64,000 bases of DNA. Origin: Littorina saxatilis (lineage: Eukaryota; Mollusca; Gastropoda; Littorinimorpha; Littorinidae). Positions 52,620-63,303 of the stretch are shown here, one piece after another (positions within the stretch are counted from its first letter, which is position 1; every line of letters begins with the position of its first letter). Location of the stretch: contig NC_090261.1 of NCBI RefSeq assembly GCF_037325665.1, forward strand, positions 67,646,930-67,710,929, read 5' to 3'. Position numbers and translations under genes: made by a program. The notes beneath the pieces are model-generated. The model saw only the letters and a list, made by a program, of their open reading frames with translations. It had not been told where the DNA came from and ran no database searches.

Positions 52620-53490
52620 TATCGGGGTTTCTTTAGAAATGACAATTAGACACATGCAGTATGCTCTATGTCGTGGGTTACATGGTTTCCACTTTAGGCT
52701 TCAATATCCCACAGGAAAGAACTTTAGCTCAGTTATTGCATGTGGCATGTGGACAACATTGATAAATAAATATGCAAACATGAAAGTTTGAAATTACAAG
52801 TTTCCATAAGTTAACTAGATCGAAGTAGAAAGTGGAAACCGTAACCCACGCAATTTCCAGGTGCAAAAGTTTTTCTTGTAGGTCAAATGTAGCAACTAGC
52901 CTTTTGGGCACCCTTTTGGGTTTTAATACATGATAGAAAGATTTAAGTGAGCAAAAAGTTTTCGATCTGTGCTCACTGGGTTTATGTGTATAGAGATAAT
53001 ACTGTCGTGAGTTACATGGAAACCATAGTTTGTAATGTCTTTTATTTCCAAAGAAAAGAACTAAAACTTGATTATTGCAATTTGCATGTGGACAACATTG
53101 ATAAATAAATATGCAAACATGAAAGTTTGAAATTACAAGTTTCCATAAGTTAACTAGATCGAAGTAGAAAGTGGAAACCGTAACCCACGCAATGTCCAGG
53201 CGCAAAAGTTTTTTTTTGTAGGTCAAATGTAGCAACTAGCGTTTTGGGCACCCTTTTGGGTTTTAATACATGATAGAAAGATTTAAGTGAGCAAAAAGTT
53301 TTCGATCTGTGCTCACTGGGTTTATGTGTATAGAGATAATACTGTCGTGAGTTTCATGGAAACCATAGTTCGTAATGTCTTTTATTTCCAAAGAAAAGAA
53401 CTAAAACTTGATTATTGCATGTGGACTACATAGATAAATAACTATGCATACATGAAAGTTTGAAATTTTCAAGTTTCCATAAGCGACAAT
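52620..53490 (+). repeat. Roughly 335-bp tandem repeat, two to three copies
   Basis: A block running from GTGGACAACATTGATAAATA through GATCGAAGTAGAAAGTGGAA and ACCGTAACCCACGCAAT to CTGTCGTGAGTTACATGGAA starts at about 52750 and again at about 53090. A third partial start is at about 53423. The first two copies differ at few positions. Confidence 0.9.
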
Positions 53491-53551
53491 CCTAAATGAG
53501 AGAATTAATCGATTGTCGATCGTGCGTTGCAGAAGAATCGAAAATTTCATA

Positions 53552-53947
53552 ATGGCGCCGATCATGAGAACACATGTGCTGCTCAAACTTTGCACCAGAT
53601 CAAGCTTTAATCAGCAAAATATCGCAAAATTCGTCGATGAATATATGCTACAATTGTCAAAAAAGATTTTACAGGTCTCAAACAGTAAAGATACAGCGTG
53701 GTCTGTCGTGAGTTACGTCTCAAAAACCGGAAACGAATACGATTGGGTGGATAAATTCTCATTGTCTATTCACATGACCGGGTCAAACGTCATGAATGGA
53801 ACTTTCGACGGTGTTCCCGCGATCTCACAACGCGTGTGTGATAGGCAATGCGGGATTTGTCGTCTGCTGTGGCCATGCTTTCGTGGGTTACAGATGGAAA
53901 CGAAACAAGGGTGGGGTACATTCAAGCGCGATTATAAGCTGAAATAA
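53552..53947 (+). CDS. Hypothetical protein, 131 aa
   Basis: Open frame starting ATAATGG, a favourable eukaryotic start context (A at -3, G at +4), and ending TAA 53945-53947. AATAAA motifs follow within 60 bases. I do not recognise the product. It has no signal peptide or membrane segment, a helical middle with NIAKFVDEYMLQLSKKILQV, and a Cys-rich stretch CDRQCGICRLLWPC near residues 92-105. It is flanked by the 335-bp repeats and by the recurring CGTGGGTTAC motif, so it could equally be part of an unknown mobile element. Confidence 0.3.
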   Translation: MAPIMRTHVLLKLCTRSSFNQQNIAKFVDEYMLQLSKKILQVSNSKDTAWSVVSYVSKTGNEYDWVDKFSLSIHMTGSNVMNGTFDGVPAISQRVCDRQCGICRLLWPCFRGLQMETKQGWGTFKRDYKLK

Positions 53948-54748
53948 ATTTGTTTCCTACCGTAGTGCTGTGTTTTGAAAACCTAAATGTTGTTGAAATA
54001 AATAAATAATGACTTTGAATAACTTTGAGATTTCCTTTGTTCAGCAGATCGCATTTTTTGATGAAGTTGAAACCGGAAACGACGGTAACCCACGATTACG
54101 TGTTTTCTTTGCCGATCAAACTCCCAGAAGAAGAAAAATAGATGTAATTCTTGAGTGTGTATGTCGAGAATAATCCTTCAGCTGACCCATAAACATCACA
54201 ATAAAATTCACAGAGCTTTATTCTCCATTATGTACAGCTGCAACACAGACTGGTGTATTTTTGTCCCAGTTTTAGGTGCTGTTTTGGGGGCATTTTGGCT
54301 AAAAATTAAATCGTTTAAAACCCACAGCAATGTTTGGAAACCCAAACTTGGTTGTTACAGTAAGTCAAATCCATCCCCTTTGACATCAAAGCATCCCCTT
54401 TGTCATCCATTGCTCAGAGATATTGTGACAGTCATTCAAAGTTGACAACCCATAGTATTTCCCAGTATCTAGGACGTGCACACATGTTCTCAGCAAACAG
54501 AAAACAAAATATTAGAAGCGTGAGTCACACTACCCAAAAATAAAATCTTTTTTTACATATTTTTTTTTTCTATAACTTTTTTCCCCATGGTTCATTCATC
54601 ATCTGACATAACTTTTCAGCGAAATCTTAAACCATGAGATTATTGAAAAAAAGCAAAAATGTAGACGACCACCTTTAAGAAATGATAACTTGCAATTTGA
54701 CCAATCACAGAATCTGTTACATTCTTACCCCATCTTGATTAAATTAGA

Positions 54749-55166
54749 ATGGAGTACATTGTATTGAATGCCATCCGTTCCAGGGAGAAGGAAATCAGCA
54801 AACAGTGTGAAAACTATACACACAGCCCAGCCATGGCACGGCTGGTATTGCGGCCAGGTGACCAAGAAGGGGTGACGGAACTGATGACAGCTGTGGCAGA
54901 ATGCAAGATAAGGACAACCGAGAGGCTGTTGCTGTCAGGAGCAGACCTTCAGGCCAGAGACAAGAACGGCAGGAATGTGATTTACCATGCCTTCAGCACC
55001 AGTGAGATGACTGAAGGTATGTTTTGGTAGCTAGAGTAAAGTGCAGGAATGTGATATTTGCTAGCAGTGATATCATTTAAGGAGAGTTTTCGTAGATCAG
55101 AGGATTGTGTTCTCCAACATCGTTACTGGTGGTGAGATGAGAGATGTGTTTGTGTGAGTGTGTGTG

Positions 55167-55197
<31 letters not shown>

Positions 55198-56351
55198 GGG
55201 GTGTTTCAGTGTGTGTAAATGTACATGCATGTTATGATGTGTGTGCACATTACAGAAATAGCATATAATCACCTGAACATCTAAAACAACATAACTTCTC
55301 TCAACATTCTCTCACAGACGTTCTTTACATTCATTTTTCAGAAGTCCTGGAAGTTTTTGAACTGCTAGGAAAGCAGGGTGTGGACTTCAACTCCAGTTTG
55401 GACACGGACGGTTGCTCAGCTCTCATCACAGCCATCACGCTTGACTGGCCGATAATAGTCCAGCTCCTCATCACGCTGGGCGCAGACATCCACGACGAGG
55501 GCATGCCCAAGTTTGGAGCGTCAGTCTCCACAGACCTCGCACTAGCAGGCGGATACGTTGAACAGGGAGATAATCAGCACAGAGACCATGACAGATTTGT
55601 CTTCTCCAAAGGCTGCGGTCAGCACGTATCTCCTCTGCTGTGCGCCACCATGCTAAGGAGAGATGCCATCATCGACATCTTGTTGTCGGCTGGAGCAGAC
55701 TGCCAGCAGACTTCCCTGTGTTCGTTCTGGAAGTCGTCCAACGTTGGTGCGTGTTCTGTGTGTGATGTGCGCATAAGCCCTGTCCACATTGCCGCGTACC
55801 ATGGTGATGTGGAACTGCTGCAACGTCTGCTTGAAGTGTGTCGGGAACATTGTTTGCAGGGGAACAGTGACACCAGCAGACCCCTGGTGGGCTCTGCACT
55901 GCCGGAAGAAGACATTACTCCGCTGTGGCTGGCGCTGCTTAGAGGGGAGACAGGCGCTGTGAAAACGTTGCTGGCATACGACTACCCAAAGGCCCCACCG
56001 TGTCATTTCGGATCAGGGCTGCATGTCAGCCTGGAGGAGGATCACTATGACAACGCTCGCTTGCTGCTCTGCTCGGGCTACGACCTCTGGGAGGACCTGG
56101 AGTGGATTGAGAGCGAGCTTTATCCAACGACCAACAAAGACATCATTGAGTTTATCGGCGATTTTGTTACTCAGCCTCCCAGTCTGGTGGTGTGCAGCAG
56201 GAACGCTCTGCGTCAGCACATGGGACCCAGGCTACCCGCGTACTTGTCCACTCTTCACATGCCACAGAAGGTGGCCAATGTCATCTTGCTGAAGGATGTT
56301 TTGTCCAGTGACAATTCTGCGTCTGCTGATGATGTGTTGTTAACCGTGTAG
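54749..56351 (+). CDS. Ankyrin repeat and SOCS box (ASB)-like protein, 425 aa, two exons
   Basis: Exons 54749-55016 and 55342-56351 join in phase 1 (GAAG|GTATGT, TTTTTCAG|AAG). Ankyrin units include EGVTELMTAVAECKIRTTER, DGCSALITAITLDWPIIVQL followed by LITLGADI, VSPLLCATMLRRDAIIDILL, SPVHIAAYHGDVELLQRLLE and ITPLWLALLRGETGAVKTLL. Residues about 367-410 (PPSLVVCSRNALRQHMG then LSTLHMPQKVANVIL) follow the SOCS-box pattern SLxxLCRxxIRxxLG...LPLP..L..YLL. ASB proteins bind ElonginB/C and Cullin-5 through this box and use the ankyrins to select substrates. The conserved BC-box Cys is Ser here, with Cys one residue earlier. The start is the first in-frame ATG; an acceptor-like CCGTTCCAG at 54774-54782 means an upstream exon cannot be excluded. 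Confidence 0.72.
55140..55210. repeat. TG microsatellite in the ASB-like gene intron
   Basis: TG run of about 25 units followed by a short G-run. Confidence 0.85.
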
Positions 56352-56947
56352 AGTCTAAAGCTAAACAAAAAAGGCTGTTGATTAGGCAATATACATGCAA
56401 TATCAGGGCGAGTGTAGAGGCTTGCACAAAGCATGGTTTACATGTGTTTTCTGTGATGATTTAATTTGTATATATATATATCATGCCCCTGAGACGCAAG
56501 GCATGGGCCAATCCAGTGGAGGCCCACGAGACACCCTGGGGGCTGGGAACGTCGCTGTGGCGGACTTTGCGCTACAGACCGGATTGAAGATTGAGAATGC
56601 AGAAGAAGAAGAAGTATATCATGCGTTCATTTCTGTCACTGGAGAATCAAGAAAAGGAGCCTGATTTCATGTTGCTAAAGGATGTACGTGTATGTTCTAT
56701 TCAGTGAAGACTCTGCATCTGAGAGTAATGTAACTTTTATAACCTTGTGATGAAAACTTGTGTTTTTTGCAATGGCCATAGAGTGTGTGACAAGCATTTA
56801 TTCTCCAGATTGTTTGGGTTGCTCCGACAGTGGTGTCCTGGATGATATAACAGTCATCCTATACGAATACTCAACTTCAAGGTCTATATGAAATGTGGAA
56901 GGTGATACACATGTTGTGTTATCTCTCATTGGTAACATGGTGAAAGA
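56352..56947. other. Downstream of the ASB-like gene
   Basis: Presumed 3' UTR and spacer. No canonical AATAAA was identified close by, and no other gene was seen. Confidence 0.5.
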
Positions 56948-56963
56948 TGGTTAAGTGACAGTC

Positions 56964-57324
56964 TTTCTTTCTTTCTTTCTTTATTTGGTGTTTAATGTCG
57001 TTTTCAACCACGAAGGTTATATCGCGACGGGGAAAGGGGGGAGAGGGGATAGAGCCACTTGTCAATTGTTTCTTGTTCACAAAAGCACTAATCAAAAATT
57101 TGCTCCAGGGGCTTGCAACGTAGTACAATGTATTACCTTACTGGGAGAATGCAAGTTTCCAGTACAAAGGACTTAACATTTCTTACATACTGCTTGACTA
57201 AAATCTTTACAAAAATTGACTATATTCTATACAAGAAACACTTAGGAGAAACAGAATCCGTTAGTCGCCTCTTACGACATGCTGGGGAGCATCGAGTAAA
57301 TTCTTCCCCCTAACCCGCGGGGGG
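56964..57324 (-). mobile_element. SINE-like retroposon, copy 3
   Basis: Flanked by a perfect 16-bp duplication TGGTTAAGTGACAGTC (56948-56963 and 57325-57340). Same sequence class and orientation as the copy at 19874-20240, with the GAAA-type tail on the left. The perfect duplication implies a recent insertion. Confidence 0.9.
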
Positions 57325-57340
57325 TGGTTAAGTGACAGTC

Positions 57341-58028
57341 AAGCCCTAGATCTTCATACGGACACAATAAGGGGTGAAGGTTGTTATTGCAAGACTATTG
57401 CCAGTCGTTTGGAGAAAAGAGAGAGTCAGAGAGATCTCGAGAGAGAGAAAGAAGGAGAGAGAGAGCAGAAAAATGTTTGCTTATATATATATATATAATA
57501 CATATACTGTGGGGCTTTTCACAAGAGATGGAGTGAAGGAGACGAACAGCAAATGATGAATGTTATTTTAATCAAACTCATATAGGGGGAATCTTACTCT
57601 GCCAGTTATTGCCAAAGCACTGTGGGATACAACCTATTTAATATGCTCTTTGTTGATTTGCGGTTTAGATGCTTTGGTTTGGAGAGTTGTTTTGTTTTGT
57701 GTGAAAGGGGGGCGATGATGTGATGGCGGTGAGGGTGAGGTTTTGAGTGAGTCAAGTGTGTATATATATATATAGGTGTTTAGAGAGAGAGAGGTGGGAG
57801 AGATTCACTGCTGTACACCTGTAGTATCTTTTCGTGGTGAAGTAGCTGTGTCTGTTGCTGTGTTTTTTGTCGTGTGTTCACCTGTTTTGAAAATCAAAAC
57901 AGCAAGTGAGACAAGTTCCGTTTTAACAGTATTACACTTATTGTTGTATGACTTCAAAATTTAATATGAATGCATACAAATCAAAATTATCAAGAAGTGG
58001 CTTGTTTGTCCCTGAAGTATTCTGTGTA

Positions 58029-58030
<2 letters not shown>
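57341..58030. other. Intergenic, no gene recognised
   Basis: GA-rich patch (57415-57465), TA runs (57483-57500 and 57762-57775). No supported exon. Confidence 0.5.

Positions 58031-58032
<2 letters not shown>

Positions 58033-58096
<64 letters not shown>
58033..58096. repeat. (GA)n microsatellite
   Basis: About 32 GA units directly beside the SINE tail. A second GA run at 58528-58561 flanks the other side of the SINE. Confidence 0.95.
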
Positions 58097-58100
<4 letters not shown>

Positions 58101-58525
58101 ACTGACTGACTGACTGACTGACTGACTGACTGACTATTAGGGTTTAACGTCCTCTTAGACCAACTGGTCTATATTGGGACAGGTATTGGTAATACGCTGA
58201 AGATATGGTGTGATACTTTGATTCGAACAAGCCCGCTGTGGCTGTCTTCTTCGACACACCAGCATTGGGTTTGTCTCGTCAAAGTATCGAAATACGATCA
58301 TGATAATCAGAGACGAGAGATGATGCATGCGTGTCTTCGTGTTTTCCAAGCCCTGAGACTTTTTTTTCGTGCGCATGTGTGCAGACGGGGGTGTTTGGAC
58401 ACCGAAGAGAGTCTGCACAAAGTTGACTCCGAGAAATAAATCTCTCGCCGAACGTGGGGATCGAACCCACTCTGATAGCGACCAACTGGCTACAAAGCCA
58501 GCGCGCTACCAACTGAGCTACGTCC

Positions 58526-58527
<2 letters not shown>
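58097..58527 (-). mobile_element. tRNA-derived SINE, full length
   Basis: On the minus strand it begins GGGGACGTAGCTCAGTTGGT (tRNA-like with A box) and continues through a CTGGC...GCCAG arm and the B box GGGTTCGATCCCCAC. It then passes through an unrelated body and ends GACGTTAAACCCTAATAGTC with a (CAGT)n tail at 58097-58134. The acceptor arm does not close, so this is not a working tRNA gene. Related fragments are at 49072-49331 and 63597-63785. Confidence 0.9.
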
Positions 58528-58565
<38 letters not shown>

Positions 58566-58800
58566 CTGAGTTGGCCCTGGCGGTGACAAATCCGCATTTA
58601 CTATGACTACTATCACACACAAGATAAATCAAACGCCTGTTGAAACGTCTTCATTTCATATTTTGAAAGTGATGTTTATAATGAACACCAGCATTGTCTC
58701 ATGATGTATGTGTTTTATAATGTTTTATCTGCTTTCATAAATCACAGGATTGCATAACATTAACAACAAGAAATTCCTCCGAGGTAGGAAAAACACCCCC

Positions 58801-58866
58801 GTCAAAGGGAAATAACCTTCTCAGTTGGTGGCAGTGACTGAGTGAGAATGGTTATTTCCCTTTGAC
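58801..58866. repeat. 17-bp inverted repeat
   Basis: GTCAAAGGGAAATAACC (58801-58817) is exactly complementary to 58850-58866, with a 32-base loop. It sits in sequence that I recall as a widespread molluscan repeat, which continues to about 59095 (GATCGGTCCGTTCATTCTTG). Confidence 0.75.
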
Positions 58867-59284
58867 CATTAAGATGTCCCTCTATAAGTCCTTGTAGAAT
58901 CTTAATCCACCAATAACTCCCTAACCGTGTGTTTGACTGGTTCCAATTTTTGTAAGGACCGTCTCAGGAATGTATAGAACCTGTTCACCAAGTTTGGTGA
59001 CGATCGGTCCGTTCATTCTTGAGATCTATATGCGAACACAAACACACAAACACATCGACCGAAACCTATACACACCCCTATACCGGGGGTGTAATAACCA
59101 GGCCTGCCACATGCTGTACTAACTGAGTAGAGAGGAATGTCATAAACATCAGCTACGACTGTCAGTAGCAATCACACATAAGCATTATAAGTAAATATAT
59201 CACACTCATATCCATTAAAAACACACACGCATACACAAATGCCCACATGCGTGGTTTTGACAACTTTGGCTGACACATTGTTAA

Positions 59285-59605
59285 AGGCCCACTCCGCCTT
59301 GTGAAAATAATTAGCCTCACCGTCTCAGATCTTGTAAGGCTTTTACATGGGATAAGACCATCCCTCCACTTGGTCACATACCAAAAAACAGCCTAGACGG
59401 GTGATCTCTGTGCACAGTGGATTTTTGTTTACGAATTAATTTAGTAAAAGGCACTGGTGCCTTTTCTTGGAAATTAATTAATATAATAATCAAACTCACT
59501 GCAGCAAGCAGTCAGGGACTTGATTTTTAGTATTTTAAGTCTTATCCCATTTTGACAGTCTGGCAAGATCTGAGATGATCAGTTTTCACGAGGCGTAGTG
59601 GGCCC
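59285..59605. mobile_element. MITE with TTAA target duplication (piggyBac-like)
   Basis: TTAA at 59281-59284 and 59606-59609 flanks an element whose ends AGGCCCACTCCGCCTTGTGA and its right counterpart are inverted for about 75 bp (both arms contain CTCAGATCTTG and TGGGATAAGAC). Non-coding. TTAA specificity is characteristic of piggyBac-type transposases. Confidence 0.8.
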
Positions 59606-59814
59606 TTAAGTTGTTCAGGTCACACAGGGAGTCACACAACTTTCAAACATTTAACATCAACCTTTTACACAACATAGTGATGCAGTCCAGTAAAGATAAC
59701 ACCACATCTTAATGCTCAATGATCTGTTCCGTACTGGGCCTTTGCTCACAAAATATATGTAGTCCACAGACTCACATAGAAGCACATAGTCTCTATGCAC
59801 AAGTTCACATCCAA

Positions 59815-60080
59815 AGTTCACCTACATGAATGTTTACTCGAATACCTCACATTATATTCCAATAGATCCTCATGTGTCGGTTTATTTTTCAAAAGCTTGC
59901 CAGTTCACACACATGATTGTTCACTCAGATGCCTGAGATGATATTCTCATGGATTCTCATGTGTAGTTTTTTTTCAAAGACTTGCCAGTTCCCCTACATG
60001 AACATTTACTCAAGAGTCAAATTCCTCAGATGATGTTCCCATAGATCCGTATGTGTAGGTATTCTTCAAAGACTTGCCAG
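59815..60080 (-). repeat. About 88-bp tandem repeat over the 3' end of the minus-strand gene
   Basis: CTTGCCAGT occurs at about 60072, 59981 and 59896. Each copy is accompanied by a block resembling GATGATGTTCCCATAGATCC plus ATGTGTAG. The first unit (60020-60080) contains the last 18 or so codons and stop of the terminal exon; the other two lie in the 3' UTR. Confidence 0.75.
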
Positions 60081-63000
60081 TAGCGTTTGATGAAGGCTTG
60101 TCGCAGGTCTGTACTGGTGGAGAGTTTCTGTGTGATGTAGGACTCGCTTTCAGTCACCTGGACCAGGTCAAAATGTGGGAAACACCTGTTGACAGAGACC
60201 TTTGCTTACAAGCATGAAATTCATGTGCTCTTTTTATATTTAGTCAAGTTTTGACTAAATATTTTAACATCGAGGGGGAATCGAAACGAGGGTCGTGGTG
60301 TATGTGCGTGTGTGTGTGTGTGTGTCTGTCTGTGTGTGTGTGTGTGTAGAGCGATTCAGACTAAACTACTGGACCGATCTTTATGAAATTTGACATGTGA
60401 GTTCCTGGGTATGAAATCCCCGAACGTTTTTTTCATTTTTTTGATAAATGTCTTTGATGACGTCATATCCGGCTTTTCGTGAAAGTTGAGGCGGCACTGT
60501 CACGCCCTCATTTTTCAACCAAATTGGTTGAAATTTTGGTCAAGTAATCTTCGACGAAGCCCGGACTTCGGTATTGCATTTCAGCTTGGTGGCTTAAAAA
60601 TTAATTAATGACTTTGGTCATTAAAAATCTGAAAATTGTAAAAAAAAATAAAAATTTATAAAACGATCCAAATTTACGTTTATCTTATTCTCCATCATTT
60701 GCTGATTCCAAAAACATATAAATATCATATATTCGGATTAAAAACAAGCTCTGAAAATTAAATATATAAAAATTATTATCAAAATTAAATTGTCGAAATC
60801 AATTTAAAAACACTTTCATCTTATTCCTTGTCGGTTCCTGATTCCAAAAACATATAGATATGATATGTTTGGATTAAAAACACGCTCAGAAAGTTAAAAC
60901 AAAGAGAGGTACAGAAAAGCGTGCTATCCTTCTTAGCGCAACTACTACCCCGTTCTTCTTGTCAATTTCACTGCCTTTGCCATGAGCGGTGGACTGACGA
61001 TGCTACGAGTATACGGTCTTGCTGAAAAATGGCATTGCGTTCAGTTTCATTCTGTGAGTTTGACAGCTACTTGACTAAATATTGTATTTTCGCCTTACGC
61101 GACTTGTTTACATTTAAATAGTCACTCTCATGGGCAAAGGCTGAATGTAAAAAAAAAATTAAAACATTCCTATTTGCTCATTCGATAACCCTTGTAAATA
61201 AAGAATTATTTATTCATCAGTACAGTATCTGGTTGTGAATTTTCACAATAATTTTCTACATCTGCTACAATGTACCAAGTGCTTCTACACATGCACACAC
61301 AGTGGAACCCCCTTTTTACATTTAGTCAAGTTTTGACTAAATGTTTTAACATAGAGGGGGAATCGAGACGTCAGGGTCGTGGTGTGTGTGTGTCTGTGCG
61401 TGTGCGTGTGTGTGTGTGTCTGTGCGTGTGTGTGTGTAGAGCGATTCAGACTAAACTACTGGACCGATCTTTATGAAATTTGACATGAGAGTTCCTGGGT
61501 ATGAAATCCCCAGACGTTTTTTCATTTTTTCGATAAATGTCTTTTATGACGTCATATCCGGCTTTTTGTAAAAGTTGAGGCGGCAATGTCACACCTTCAT
61601 TTTTCAATCAAATTGATTGAAATTTTGGCCAAGCAATCTTCGATGAAGGCCGGACTTCGGTATTGCATTTCAGCATAGACGCTTCAAAATTAATTAATGA
61701 CTTTGGTCATTAAAAATCTAAAAATTGTAATTAAAATTATTTTTTTATAAAACGATCCAAAATTACTTTTATTTTATTCTTCATCATGTTCTGATTCCAA
61801 AAACATATAAATATGTTATATTCGGATTAAAAACAAGCTCTGAAAATTAAAAATATAAAAATTATGATTAAAATTAAATTTCCGAAATCGTTTTAAAAAC
61901 AATTTCATCTTATTCCTTGTCGGTTCCTGATTCCAAAAACATATAGATATGATATGTTTGGATTAAAAAAACGCTCAGAAAGTTAAAACGAAAAGGTACA
62001 GTAAAGCGTGCTATGCAGCACAGCGCAACCGCTACCGCGCTGAACAGGTTCGTCACTTTCACTGCCTTTTGCACTAGCGGCGGACTACGGTCATTGTGAA
62101 AAAATGCAGTGCGTTCAGTTTCATTCTGTGAGTTCCACAGCTTGACTAAATGTAGTAATTTCGCCTTACGCGACTTGTTTAAGACCTTGCTTTTTCAGAT
62201 TTTCTGTTCATAACCTCTGTAAACTACCCTCCATTTAAAGACTCCCTCCATTTAAAGACTCCCTCCATTTCAAGACTCCCTCCATTTCAAGACTCCCTCC
62301 ATTTCAAGACTCCCTCCATTTAAAGACTCCCTCCATTTCAAGACTCCCTCCATTTCAAGACTCCCTCCATTTCAAGACTCCCTCCATTTCAAGACTCCCT
62401 CCTTTTAAAGACTCCCTCCATGTAAAGACTCCCTCCATTTAAAGACTCCCTCCATTTCAAGACTCCCTCCATTTAAAGACTCCCTCCTTTTAAAGACTCC
62501 CTCCATTTAAAGACTCCCTCCATTTCAAGACTCCCTCCATTTCAAGACTCTCTCCATTTTAAGACTCCCTCTCTTTAAGACCTGATTTTCTCAGATGTTT
62601 GGAGGTCTTAAAAGGGGGATTCAACTTTAAGCACAAGCCACATGTCTTTGCGCACACAGACAGAAAGATAGATGAAAACACACAGGCAGAGACACACTCA
62701 TGAACACACACACACACACACACACGCACACACACACACACACACTCCAACTAAACTGAATAAAAAGGAGGGAAGAAATGAAGCCTGCAGTACACTGTAC
62801 AGGAAATGATAACAACAAGAAAGAAAAGGAAAACAAAATAATCTGAGGTAAAGATAATAAAGATAATAAACATCCAAACAAAACAAACGGTGCAGTCTTC
62901 CACACTTACACCTCCTCTCCTCCATCTTGTCCCCCGAAGTCCGCCAAGGTCAGCTTGTCCTTGAGGGGTTGACGATCGCTCTCCCCAAACATGCTGAGAT

Positions 63001-63108
63001 GGAGCGCACGTAAAGACTCTTGCCGTGTCAGGTTCAAATCCACACACATGTTGATGGCAGCAAAAAGAAACACCTCGGCCAGTTTGGGGTTAACCATGAC
63101 GACTTGGT
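60026..63108 (-). CDS. C-terminal two exons of an unrecognised gene (partial)
   Basis: Exons on the minus strand: 63108-62910 (acceptor TGTTTCAG, donor GTAAGT) and 60185-60026 (acceptor TCAACAG, stop TGA at 60028-60026), joined in phase 2. Residues seen include MVNPKLAEVFLFAAINMC, LTRQESLRALHLSMFG, CFPHFDLVQVTESESY and AFIKRYWQVFEEYLHIRI, ending YGNII. Upstream exons lie beyond the right edge or were not found; the first exon here enters in phase 1. I do not recognise the family. It appears soluble, helical and moderately conserved in style. Its 2.7-kb intron contains two 870-bp repeats and a satellite-bearing MITE. Confidence 0.7.
60237..61106 (+). mobile_element. Roughly 870-bp dispersed repeat, copy 1
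   Basis: Begins TATTTAGTCAAGTTTTGACT and ends TTTCGCCTTACGCGACTTG. It is flanked by TTTA on both sides (60233-60236 and 61107-61110). Colinear with copy 2 at 61319-62177 over its whole length. No ORF, so it is a non-autonomous element. The ends share TTTAGTCAAG in inverse orientation (CTTGACTAAAT near the right end). Confidence 0.8.
61120..61220 (+). repeat. Retroposon tail-like segment
   Basis: CATGGGCAAAGGCTGAATGT followed by TTGTAAATAAAGAATTATTT resembles the segment at 4105-4215. Probably the 3' end of the same retroposon class. Confidence 0.4.
61319..62177 (+). mobile_element. Roughly 860-bp dispersed repeat, copy 2, inside a MITE
   Basis: Same family as 60237-61106, with TTTA at 61315-61318 and 62178-62181. 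Removing one TTTA and the element restores the MITE motif CCCTTTTTAAGACC seen in sister copies, which proves insertion and supports a 4-bp duplication. Confidence 0.85.
62222..62570 (+). repeat. 17-bp tandem repeat inside the MITE
   Basis: About 20 copies of AGACTCCCTCCATTTMA. Sister MITEs carry one or two related motifs (AAGACTCGCTCC, AAGACTCCCTCC), so the array arose from the element's own interior. Confidence 0.92.
62704..62748. repeat. (CA)n microsatellite
   Basis: About 20 CA units in the intron of the minus-strand gene. Confidence 0.9.
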
Positions 63109-63159
63109 CTGAAACAGTGAACGAGACCAACAGTCGACATCAAGAGGCAAACACAATAC

Positions 63160-63303
63160 AGTGAAACCACCTTTCAAGACCTTACTTTTTTTTTAGATTT
63201 TCTGTTCAAATTTACTCCCAATTCAAGACTCCCTCCTTTTTAAGAACTGCCTTTCTCACATTTTTGGAGGTCGTAAGGGGGGGGGGGGGGGGGGGTTCCT
63301 CTG
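63160..63303. mobile_element. MITE, GTGGAACCCCC family, copy 4
   Basis: CAGTGAAACCACCTTTCAAG at the left, a long G-run then TTCCTCTG at the right, and TA at 63158-63159 and 63304-63305. It is the most diverged of the four copies. Confidence 0.7.

Larger units (their letters stand above)
61300..62628. mobile_element. MITE, GTGGAACCCCC family, copy 3, with nested insertion and internal satellite
   Basis: The left end CAGTGGAACCCCC (61300) and the diverged right end GGGGGATTCAACTTTA (about 62614-62628) bracket two additions. One is the 859-bp repeat at 61319-62177, inserted at TTTA. The other is an expanded internal 17-bp repeat at 62222-62570. Confidence 0.7.

Noticed and set aside
58446-58527. 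Possible tRNA gene on the minus strand
   Set aside because: A and B boxes are present, but the acceptor stem does not pair and the anticodon arm is irregular. The sequence continues into a SINE body with a tail.
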